From Akkermansia muciniphila (GTDB lineage Bacteria > Verrucomicrobiota > Verrucomicrobiia > Verrucomicrobiales > Akkermansiaceae): 5,763 nucleotides of DNA. Shown one piece after another: positions 1-5,627 of the stretch (its first letter is position 1; each line of letters starts with the position of its first letter). The stretch lies in contig CAMBTF010000126.1 of the NCBI GenBank assembly GCA_945870545.1, forward strand, positions 1 through 5,763, read 5' to 3'. The notes under the pieces were generated by a model that saw only the letters and a program-made list of their open reading frames with translations, had not been told where the DNA came from and did not search any database. The position numbers and the translations under genes were made by a program.

Positions 1-263
1 AGGTCGGCGATGTCATCGGCGACCTCAACCGCCGCCGCGGCATGATCCAAGGCCAAGAGCCCACCCCCGGCGGCGTTCGCGTCAAGGCCGAGGCTCCGCT
101 CTCCGCCATGTTCGGCTATATCGGCGACCTCCGCACCATGACCTCTGGCCGCGGCCAGTTCTCCATGGAGTTCTCCCACTACGCCCCCTGCCCGAAAAAC
201 GTCTCCGACGACGTCATCGCCAAGGCCAAGGCCAAGGAAGAAGCCCTCCGCGCAGGCAAGTAA
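1..263 (+). CDS. fusA: Elongation factor G, C-terminal fragment (5' end outside window)
   Basis: EF-G is the cytosolic GTPase that drives ribosomal translocation and, with ribosome recycling factor, subunit splitting. Only the last 86 residues are present; the first complete codon begins at base 3. The fragment opens with [12 protein letters not shown] and continues through [32 protein letters not shown] and an Ala/Lys-rich tail ending LRAGK. These are the signatures of EF-G domains IV/V (family consensus GDV-GDL--RRG, the P---MFGY segment, and LR--T-GR---SMEF-HY). The GTPase domain lies upstream of the window, so whether this is the main EF-G or a paralogue cannot be settled here. Codons end almost always in C or G, as in highly expressed genes of GC-rich genomes. 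The last 17 coding bases plus the stop codon belong to an 89-base block repeated exactly at 2190-2278. An intrinsic terminator follows directly. Confidence 0.95.
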   Translation, partial: VGDVIGDLNRRRGMIQGQEPTPGGVRVKAEAPLSAMFGYIGDLRTMTSGRGQFSMEFSHYAPCPKNVSDDVIAKAKAKEEALRAGK

Positions 264-332
264 CCATGGCGGCGGTTTTCAACCGCCATGCCTTCCCTTC
301 CAACCCGCCGCCCCGCAAGGACGGCGGGTTTT
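244..332. repeat. 89-base perfect direct repeat, copy 1 (fusA 3' end plus terminator)
   Basis: Bases 244-332 are identical to 2190-2278, an offset of 1,946 bases. The block starts inside the last codons of fusA (17 coding bases plus TAA), contains both hairpins of the terminator, and ends in the T-run. Base 243 versus 2189 and base 333 versus 2279 are the first mismatches. In this copy the left edge is continuous with a functional gene, so this is probably the native locus and the other copy the derived one. Confidence 0.95.
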
Positions 333-333
333 T
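265..333 (+). terminator. Double-hairpin intrinsic terminator of fusA
   Basis: Two stem-loops follow the fusA stop codon. The first (265-290) can form an 8-bp stem CATGGCGG/CCGCCATG, or alternatively a tight 7-bp stem GGCGGTT/AACCGCC with a 3-base loop. The second is a 9-bp GC-rich stem, AACCCGCCG (302-310) paired with CGGCGGGTT (322-330), with an 11-base loop and a run of five Ts at 329-333. The second is a textbook rho-independent terminator for + strand transcription. The opposite strand lacks a comparable T-run. Confidence 0.88.
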
Positions 334-360
334 CCGTTGCATAGGGGAGCATCGCAAAAC

Positions 361-391
361 CTGTCTTTTTCGTCACTGTCTATTTCGTCAC
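361..391. repeat. Tandem 15-base repeat in the leader of the PEP-CTERM gene
   Basis: TGTCTTTTTCGTCAC (362-376) is followed without a gap by TGTCTATTTCGTCAC (377-391), with one mismatch. It lies 53-82 bases before the ATG at 444. Just downstream is a short inverted repeat ATTGT-GCG-ACAAT (401-413). Head-to-tail repeats of this length upstream of a gene can be paired regulator-binding sites, but no regulator can be named. I see no convincing sigma-70 promoter in 333-443; the best fit is TTGTGC (402) with a poor -10, TGTTGT (425), at 17-base spacing. Confidence 0.5.
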
Positions 392-443
392 CCTCTCGGC
401 ATTGTGCGACAATCACCCTGGCAGTGTTGTTCTTTGCGTAACC

Positions 444-2177
444 ATGAAAACTAAACGTAACCAACAAATTATCGCTCTGTCATGCACCCTGTCCGTATTT
501 TGCCCTGTTTTGGCATCGGCACAGATCAACTTCATACATGGAGTAAGCCTCCCTTCTGGAGGTGAAATCGTCTCCTATGCAAACGGGCAACTGTTGACCA
601 CGAACTCCCTCGGGGGTGCCACCCCAAATCACGCCATCCAGATTTACTCACTCAATGGCACAGACTCACTCAGTGGCGCAGGTTCACTGACTAGCGGCCT
701 TTCAGTGGACTTGGCTTCGACCTTTGGCGGAGCTGCTAACATTTCCTCGGTTTCCAGCGTGCTTGCCGATGCCCGCGGTTTCGGCGTGGCCGCCGTGATC
801 CCCACCGCAAACGGCTCCGGCAATTTCGGACGCATCTCGATCTTCAATACCTCTTCAGGGGCAATCCTCAAAACGCTTGATGTCGGTTATCATCCGGACT
901 CAGTGACCATTACGCCTGACGGATCGAAACTCATCATCACCAACGAGGGTGAATTCGTTAATACCACAGCCGAAGGGGTTTTTGCTCGTCCGGGTTCGAT
1001 CAGCGTCGTGGATCTTACCGGCGTAACTTCCGGCAACTTTGCCACCAACATCGGCGCGCTGACCGCCGCGAATGTCGGCACTTTCGACTTCGGTTCCGGC
1101 AATCTCGGCGCAGGCGCGAGCCTGTTGGGCATTCGCGACAATACGCTTACCGCCAACAACGCGACGACCACCGCCCTAGCTGCCAATATCGAGCCGGAAT
1201 ACACCACCGCTTCAAACACGAAAGCCTACATCACGCTTCAGGAAAACAACGCCATCGCCACCTTCGACCTGAGCACCAGCAAATATGAGGTGATCAGCAG
1301 CCTCGGCAGCATCACCCAGATTATTGATGCTTCGGATAAGGACGGCGCCTCGAACGCAGCTTCAATCGGTATCAACGACACGGTAAAAGGACTTCCCATG
1401 CCGGACACCGTCACTCAGTTCTCCCGCAGCGGCACGACCTATCTCGTAACCGTCAACGAAGGGGATTCCCGTGGAGACGACGCGGATATTGCCCGCGCTA
1501 ACGTCAGTGGCTTGGTGGACACCGTGGACAGCGGCTCAGGCGATTTGTTTTACTCCGGTTCTGTGGGCAACACCGGCATCGGTCGCCTCAACATCCTGAA
1601 AGACATGGGCAATCTTGATGGGGATGCAGGCATTGAGGATCCTCACATGATGGGCACTCGCAGCGTCACGATCTGGAACGCCAACACCAGCGCACTCGTC
1701 TTCGACAGCGGCAGCATGATCGAAACCTATGTGGCGGACAATGATCCCACCACTTTTAACATGAATAACGGCAGTCTTAGCGAATTCGACAAACGTTCCG
1801 ACGACAAGGGGCCCGAACCGGAGGCGCTCGCCTTCGGCTCCATCGCCGGACGCGATTACCTATTCGTCGGCGCGGAGCGGCAGAACGGCATCTTCCAGTT
1901 CGACATCACCGATCTCAACAATGTGTCGATCACGAATTATTTCAACACGGTGACCAACTCGACCGATTCCGTCGGCGCTTACATCTCTCCCGAGTCGATC
2001 CTGTTCCTAGATGCCCTGAACAATCCCTCCGGGAAAAACCTACTCATAGTCGGCTTCGAAGGAACGGGAACGAATGGCTCGATTGGTGTGTTCGAGGTCG
2101 TTCCTGAGCCGGGCAGCGCGATGCTCGGCGCACTCGGTCTGACGCTTGTTTGCTTACGCCGCCGCAAGGTTTCATAA
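444..2177 (+). CDS. Exported choice-of-anchor I family protein with PEP-CTERM sorting signal
   Basis: The 577-residue product is predicted to be exported and then processed and anchored at the cell envelope. Residues 1-26 are a signal peptide (basic MKTKRNQ, hydrophobic core, ASA cleavage site). The body resembles the choice-of-anchor I family, which has a beta-propeller-like fold: TPDGSKLIITNEGE at 157-170, MPD at 319-321, NEGDSR at 338-343 and SDDKGPEPE at 452-460. Acidic Glu/Asp motifs of this kind suggest metal binding, but the family's reaction is not established. Residues 553-577 form a PEP-CTERM signal: VPEPGS, a hydrophobic stretch, then LRRRK, recognised by an exosortase in species that have one. 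No exosortase is visible here. I chose ATG 444 over an in-frame ATG at 402 because it puts the signal peptide at the N-terminus. No Shine-Dalgarno precedes it. The gene is bracketed by the 89-base repeats and uses the second as its terminator. Confidence 0.88.
   Translation: MKTKRNQQIIALSCTLSVFCPVLASAQINFIHGVSLPSGGEIVSYANGQLLTTNSLGGATPNHAIQIYSLNGTDSLSGAGSLTSGLSVDLASTFGGAANISSVSSVLADARGFGVAAVIPTANGSGNFGRISIFNTSSGAILKTLDVGYHPDSVTITPDGSKLIITNEGEFVNTTAEGVFARPGSISVVDLTGVTSGNFATNIGALTAANVGTFDFGSGNLGAGASLLGIRDNTLTANNATTTALAANIEPEYTTASNTKAYITLQENNAIATFDLSTSKYEVISSLGSITQIIDASDKDGASNAASIGINDTVKGLPMPDTVTQFSRSGTTYLVTVNEGDSRGDDADIARANVSGLVDTVDSGSGDLFYSGSVGNTGIGRLNILKDMGNLDGDAGIEDPHMMGTRSVTIWNANTSALVFDSGSMIETYVADNDPTTFNMNNGSLSEFDKRSDDKGPEPEALAFGSIAGRDYLFVGAERQNGIFQFDITDLNNVSITNYFNTVTNSTDSVGAYISPESILFLDALNNPSGKNLLIVGFEGTGTNGSIGVFEVVPEPGSAMLGALGLTLVCLRRRKVS
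646..681 (+). repeat. In-frame tandem 18-base repeat near the N-terminus of the PEP-CTERM protein
   Basis: Bases 646-663 and 664-681 match at 16 of 18 positions, starting ACTCACTCA. In protein they encode SLNGTD (residues 69-74) and SLSGAG (75-80), with a weaker third unit SLTSGL (81-86). The unit is a multiple of three, so copy number could change without a frameshift. Confidence 0.6.
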
Positions 2178-2189
2178 ACTTGGACAGCT

Positions 2190-2278
2190 CCCTCCGCGCA
2201 GGCAAGTAACCATGGCGGCGGTTTTCAACCGCCATGCCTTCCCTTCCAACCCGCCGCCCCGCAAGGACGGCGGGTTTT
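2190..2278. repeat. 89-base perfect direct repeat, copy 2 (orphan fusA tail plus terminator)
   Basis: This is an exact copy of 244-332. It begins 12 bases after the stop codon of the PEP-CTERM gene and carries the last 17 coding bases and stop codon of fusA with no gene attached, which makes it a scar or duplicated target rather than a fusA end in use. Its right edge leads into the 42-base leader of the TIM-barrel gene at 2321. Removing one repeat unit (1,946 bases) would restore fusA, terminator and TIM-barrel gene in direct succession. Confidence 0.95.
2211..2278 (+). terminator. Double-hairpin intrinsic terminator after the PEP-CTERM gene
   Basis: This is the second copy of the fusA terminator: an upstream hairpin at 2211-2236, then the 9-bp stem 2248-2256/2268-2276. 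The T-run is four bases (2275-2278), one shorter than in copy 1. It is placed to terminate transcription of the PEP-CTERM gene and to separate it from the gene at 2321. Confidence 0.85.
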
Positions 2279-2320
2279 CCGCGCCCTTGACTCCCACGCC
2301 ATCCTACCCAAACTCCCCTC

Positions 2321-3325
2321 ATGCCTGAAACATTCTCCCTCAAAGCCAAGATCGAACTCGGAATTGTGCCGACACACATCGGCTTCATCTACGGCTTCGT
2401 GCCCGACGCAAACGGTTCTTACTCACGCGAGTCCGACGGACGCATTTCCAGTGTCGCGGAAATGGACCGGATCTGTGCCGAATCTCCGGTGCGCCCGAAC
2501 TGCGTGCAGATCCCTCTTTTCTCCGGCGTCGCCGAGTCAGACATCGCCGAGATGATGGCAGGAATGAAGGCGTTGGGCCTCGATGTCCACTTTATCATCA
2601 TGGTTGGCGGGGCGAACCCGATGAGCGCCGACGACGAAGACGCGGTAGTGGCGCAGCTTGTCCCCTCGCTCAAGGCGGCGATCAAGCACGGCGCGGTCTC
2701 TGTCTCCTCCACCTCCGTCGAGGAATGGATGAACGGCCCGGCGGACATGGATCTGGAAGCCGCCATCGCGCAGAACGTGAAACTCCACGTCCGTGCTGTG
2801 AAAGAGTCCGGCATGCTGGATTCCGCCATCACCGCATGGCATATCGAGTTCCTCCGTCCCGTCGAGTTCAAGACCTTCACCAACGTCGAGCGCGGCTGGG
2901 GCTTCATCAAGGCGGTTAACAAGGAACTCGGACAAGATTACTTCAAGCTACTCATCGATGCCGCCCATATGGGAGATTCCGGCCTCAGCATCGCCGAAAA
3001 CGAGCGCCTGATTGCTGACCTCGCCGCCGCAGGGCACATGGGCATTTTCCATGCTTCCGCGAAAACAACCCGAGGCTGCCTGACCACCGACGACGGCTGG
3101 ATCGGGGCGACCCTCTCCGCTGCCGCCCGCACCGGGAAACTGGAAACCGTTTTCGTGGAAGCCTTCCACCACGAAGACCCTGCCCTCCAGGCTTTGCGCG
3201 ACGCAGTGCCCGGGCACGGAGTCGATACCCGCGACGGCCGTACCTACAGGCAGGTCGTCATCGACGGCCTCGTGGATACCGCCCGCCGCCTCAACAATCT
3301 CAAGGCGCGCGGATTCCTCGATTGA
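2321..3325 (+). CDS. Xylose-isomerase-like TIM-barrel protein (putative sugar isomerase/epimerase superfamily)
   Basis: The 334-residue protein has no signal peptide and is predicted to be cytosolic. It has the spacing of the xylose isomerase-like / AP endonuclease 2 TIM-barrel superfamily, whose members isomerise or epimerise sugars or cleave related substrates with a divalent metal. Putative metal ligands sit at successive strand ends: Glu176 (in WHIEF), Asp213 with His216 (LIDAAH), His244 (IFHAS) and Glu280 (FVEAFHHED). This Glu/Asp-x-x-His/His/Glu set is the superfamily's hallmark, so the enzyme is probably active. The substrate cannot be named; sugar, inositol-type or hydroxypyruvate-type substrates are all possible. 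The ATG at 2321 is preceded by a C-rich stretch with no Shine-Dalgarno. A TTGACT hexamer at 2287-2292 resembles a -35 box but lacks a good -10. The terminator at 2211-2278 separates the gene from the PEP-CTERM gene. Confidence 0.8.
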   Translation: MPETFSLKAKIELGIVPTHIGFIYGFVPDANGSYSRESDGRISSVAEMDRICAESPVRPNCVQIPLFSGVAESDIAEMMAGMKALGLDVHFIIMVGGANPMSADDEDAVVAQLVPSLKAAIKHGAVSVSSTSVEEWMNGPADMDLEAAIAQNVKLHVRAVKESGMLDSAITAWHIEFLRPVEFKTFTNVERGWGFIKAVNKELGQDYFKLLIDAAHMGDSGLSIAENERLIADLAAAGHMGIFHASAKTTRGCLTTDDGWIGATLSAAARTGKLETVFVEAFHHEDPALQALRDAVPGHGVDTRDGRTYRQVVIDGLVDTARRLNNLKARGFLD

Positions 3326-3345
3326 ACGCCACATCCTCGGGCGTT
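3325..3345 (+). terminator. Weak stem-loop at the end of the TIM-barrel gene
   Basis: AACGCC (3325-3330) can pair with GGCGTT (3340-3345) across a 9-base loop, starting on the last base of the stop codon. No T-run follows, so it is at best a weak or factor-dependent terminator or an mRNA 3'-end stabiliser. Confidence 0.3.
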
Positions 3346-3361
3346 CCCCGACCCGCTTTCC

Positions 3362-3400
3362 CCACAATGGATAATTTTCGTCCATAAGCAAAACTTGTGG
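3362..3400. promoter_or_regulatory. Nested inverted repeats overlapping the -35 box (possible operator)
   Basis: CCACAA (3362-3367) is the reverse complement of TTGTGG (3395-3400), which is also the proposed -35 hexamer. Nested inside, ATGGA (3367-3371) is the reverse complement of TCCAT (3381-3385). Because the predicted transcription start lies downstream at about 3430, the symmetry would act in DNA rather than RNA, for example as a repressor or activator site. The arms are short, so chance is a real possibility. Confidence 0.35.
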
Positions 3401-3423
3401 AATAGGATCGGGCGCATTATATT
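3395..3423 (+). promoter_or_regulatory. Sigma-70 type promoter for the YdjY/toroid operon
   Basis: TTGTGG (-35, 3395-3400) and TATATT (-10, 3418-3423) are separated by exactly 17 bases. The -10 matches five of six consensus positions and the -35 four of six. Transcription should start near 3430, only about four bases before the ATG at 3434, predicting a leaderless or nearly leaderless message. This agrees with the lack of any Shine-Dalgarno there. Confidence 0.7.
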
Positions 3424-3433
3424 GTTATTTGTA

Positions 3434-4180
3434 ATGAAAGCGCCTCTACTCCTCCTGTCCGCACCATCGCGTGCCGTTTTCGTGCTCGCCGGGACTTGGC
3501 TTATCGCGACGGTCTCGCAGGCAGAGGAGAAAGCACCGGAAGCACCCGCGAAACCGAAGATCGAGCAGATCGACAAAGACCGCTACCGGATCGGCGATGT
3601 GACATTCGATAAAAAAACACGCGAGATCCGCTTCCCGGCACTCGTGAATATGAGGGAGGGTTTCTTGGAATTCCTCGTCGTCCACGAACACGGAGCGGTT
3701 CACGAATCCCTCTTCCGGACGCACGTTTCACCCACCCATATCAACCTCGCCCTGACCCTGCTCCGCTACAAACCTTCCAAGGAATTTTACCGCATCCCGA
3801 CGGAAAAAGGCACCCCGTCCGACGAGTTTTATTCTGTCCCGGAGGAAACGAAACTAGCCGCGCGCATCGACATCCAAGTGGAGTTCGAGAAGGACGGAGT
3901 TATGAAGCGCCTGCCCGTGAATGACTGGGTGCGCCACGAAACCACCGCGAAGGCGATGCCGCCGGGTCATTGGGTTTACGGCGGATCGGACTTCTACAAA
4001 GGCAACTTCATCCCGGAAGGCAGCGGCCAGATCGCTGCCATTTTCATCACGGACACCGCGCTGATCAACTACCCCGGCACGGACAATATCAACGACGACG
4101 TCTGGACCGTGATGACCGAGCGCGTGCCCGATCTCGAAACAAAAGTGACCCTTATTCTCGCTCCCCTGAAAGAACCCTAG
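3434..4180 (+). CDS. Exported YdjY-domain protein
   Basis: The 248-residue product has an N-terminal signal peptide (roughly 1-30, core VFVLAGTWLIAT, cleavage after SQA) and is probably periplasmic or secreted. After a Pro/Ala/Lys linker (31-45), the rest matches the YdjY domain, named after an E. coli protein of unknown function. It starts YRIGDVTFDKKTREIRFPA (51-69), then has a Glu/His-rich segment EFLVVHEHGAVHESLF (79-94), HVSPTHINLAL, and late WVYGGSDF (180-187) and IFITDTALINYPG. The His/Glu cluster could bind a metal, but that is inference. An upstream in-frame TTG at 3395 was rejected because it falls in the -35 box. The gene is first in a likely operon with 4227-5378 (46-base gap, no terminator). 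Pairing with an exported toroid protein suggests the two act together outside the cytoplasm. Confidence 0.82.
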   Translation: MKAPLLLLSAPSRAVFVLAGTWLIATVSQAEEKAPEAPAKPKIEQIDKDRYRIGDVTFDKKTREIRFPALVNMREGFLEFLVVHEHGAVHESLFRTHVSPTHINLALTLLRYKPSKEFYRIPTEKGTPSDEFYSVPEETKLAARIDIQVEFEKDGVMKRLPVNDWVRHETTAKAMPPGHWVYGGSDFYKGNFIPEGSGQIAAIFITDTALINYPGTDNINDDVWTVMTERVPDLETKVTLILAPLKEP

Positions 4181-4226
4181 AGATTTCCAAGCCCCGTCCC
4201 TATCCAAACCCTAACCATCCAATACC

Positions 4227-5378
4227 ATGAAAAAGACCGCGCTCCTACCCCTTGCCCTCTGCCTGGCCATAACGCCCGCGCACGCGGAAACCAACAAAGT
4301 TTACCTATCCATCAAACAGGAGGTCGGGCAGTCCATCGCCCGTGGCAACGCGTGGCTCGTCGAGCAACAGAAAGAAAAAGGCTTCTGGGACGATGGCGGA
4401 CTACCCGCCTTCACCGCCCTCGCCCTTACCGCTCTAGCGCGCGATCCAAACGTCGATCTTTCAAGCGGCAAGCTGCCGGATCATATGAAAAAGGGCTTCG
4501 ACTGGCTGCTCGGGCAGCAGAAGGAGGACGGCGGCATCTACAACCGCGGCCTAGCCGTTTACAACACCGCCACCTCGCTCACTGCCATGTCCGCCACCGG
4601 CATGCCGGAGTTTGAACCCGCCATCGTCAAGGCGCGCCGCCATCTCATCGCGAACCAGTGGGACATCGGCGTGAAAGGCAAAACCGACAACAAGAACGAC
4701 GGCGGCATCGGCTACGGCTCCAAGGATGATCACACCGACATGTCGAACACCTACCTTGCGCTGGAAGCTCTCTCACTTTCCGACAAGGTGATCGAGGACG
4801 GGAACTACGCCAACGAACCGAAGCTCGATTGGGACGCCGCGCTGACCTTTCTTTCCCGCAGCCAGAACCTCACCGAAACAAACGATCAGGAATGGGCTTC
4901 CGATGATCCGAAGAACAAGGGCGGCTTCGTTTACACACCCGGGGACTCCAAGGCTGGCACCGACACCACCGCCGATGGCAAGGTCGCGCTCCGCTCCTAC
5001 GGCTCCATCTCCTACGCGGGCCTGCTGTCGCTCGTTTACGCCAAACTCACCCCGGATGATCCCCGCGTCGTGGCGGTAAAGGCATGGCTAGGACAGAACT
5101 ACACCGTCGAGGAAAATCCCAACATGGGCGCTGAAGGACTCTATTATTACTACCAGGCCATGGCCAAGGCGCTCAATGCCGCGGGCATCGACAAGCTCAA
5201 ACTCGCCAACGGCTCCGAGGCGGATTGGCGCAAAGACCTCGCCGGGAAACTGCTTTCCTCCCAACGTGAAAACGGCTCGTGGGTGAACGACAACGGCCGC
5301 TGGATGGAATCCAACCCTGTCCTCGTCACCGCCTACACCGTCATGGCGCTGGAAGAAATCTACCACTCCATCCCGTAA
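4227..5378 (+). CDS. Exported alpha/alpha-toroid protein, prenyltransferase/squalene-oxidase repeat family
   Basis: The 383-residue product has a clear signal peptide (MKKTALLPLALCLAITPAHA, cleaved after residue 20; no lipobox). The mature part contains about six helical-hairpin repeats of the squalene cyclase/prenyltransferase fold, near residues 38-71, 88-123, 134-182, 200-272, 284-316 and 333-376. Typical pieces are WLVEQQKEKGFW, WLLGQQKEDGGIY and LLSSQRENGSW. Six repeats would close one alpha/alpha barrel. It is unlikely to be a terpene cyclase: it is about half the usual squalene-hopene cyclase length, exported, and carries DDHTDMSNT (167-175) where a cyclase would have the catalytic DxDD motif. 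The Zn ligands of protein prenyltransferases are not apparent. Related folds bind proteins or glycans, so a binding or scaffold role is possible. It is probably co-transcribed with the YdjY gene; no Shine-Dalgarno precedes the ATG. Confidence 0.82.
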   Translation: MKKTALLPLALCLAITPAHAETNKVYLSIKQEVGQSIARGNAWLVEQQKEKGFWDDGGLPAFTALALTALARDPNVDLSSGKLPDHMKKGFDWLLGQQKEDGGIYNRGLAVYNTATSLTAMSATGMPEFEPAIVKARRHLIANQWDIGVKGKTDNKNDGGIGYGSKDDHTDMSNTYLALEALSLSDKVIEDGNYANEPKLDWDAALTFLSRSQNLTETNDQEWASDDPKNKGGFVYTPGDSKAGTDTTADGKVALRSYGSISYAGLLSLVYAKLTPDDPRVVAVKAWLGQNYTVEENPNMGAEGLYYYYQAMAKALNAAGIDKLKLANGSEADWRKDLAGKLLSSQRENGSWVNDNGRWMESNPVLVTAYTVMALEEIYHSIP

Positions 5379-5388
5379 GCCAAAGCAC

Positions 5389-5449
5389 CACGGTAGCCAT
5401 GCTGGCGTCATCCGCGCAGCGCAAGGAGCGGCTGCATTCAGCTGCCGTG
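5389..5449. repeat. Structured inverted repeat after the toroid gene (possible REP-like element)
   Basis: CACGGTAGC (5389-5397) pairs with GCTGCCGTG (5441-5449) in a 9-bp stem with one T-G wobble. Within the enclosed 43 bases, GCGGCTG (5428-5434) can instead pair with CAGCTGC (5439-5445), giving a competing hairpin. There is no T-run, so it is not a classical terminator. Its position, 11 bases past a stop codon, fits a REP-like intergenic element or a 3'-end stabilising structure. The rest of 5379-5627 shows only a small hairpin CGGAT-TCTG-ATCCG (5510-5523) and a GGAGGAG (5579-5585) too far from the next ATG to serve it. Confidence 0.4.
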
Positions 5450-5627
5450 CCCATGAAGTAACTATGAAAAGGGCATACGCACCCCGCATCGGCTCCCTCT
5501 GGTCTTCGACGGATTCTGATCCGCCGCTCCATGGGAGATTTTCCATAAGCCTTCACTTTTCCCGCCCGCCAAGATTACGGAGGAGTTGGTTGGAAACCGG
5601 AGCGGAAAAGATGACATTCCTAGGCGG

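Noticed and set aside
179..376. Minus-strand open frame across the fusA terminator, with a near-identical one at 2044-2388
   Set aside because: Both are translations of the reverse strand of the duplicated terminator block. They overlap real genes antisense and have no family features.
419..437. Sigma-54 promoter (TGGCAG ... TTGC), as known for some PEP-CTERM genes
   Set aside because: The GG and GC elements are 14 bases apart rather than the required 10.
402..443. Upstream in-frame ATG at 402 as the start of the PEP-CTERM protein
   Set aside because: It would add 14 residues before the basic n-region of the signal peptide, and it lies inside the ATTGT-GCG-ACAAT inverted repeat. ATG 444 gives a normal signal peptide.
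486..521. Lipoprotein reading of the PEP-CTERM protein (cysteines in the signal peptide region)
   Set aside because: The contexts ALSC and SVFC do not fit a lipobox, while ASA at residues 24-26 is a good type I cleavage site and the C-terminus has its own sorting signal.
333..2189. Transposon or integron identity for the repeat-bracketed segment
   Set aside because: No transposase, integrase, terminal inverted repeats or short target duplications are visible. The only evidence is the 89-base direct repeat.
3395..3433. TTG at 3395 as the start of the YdjY gene
   Set aside because: The TTG is the proposed -35 hexamer, upstream of the predicted transcription start, and would spoil the signal peptide.
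4227..5378. Squalene-hopene cyclase
   Set aside because: The protein is exported, about half the expected length, and lacks the DxDD catalytic motif. Only the repeat fold is shared.
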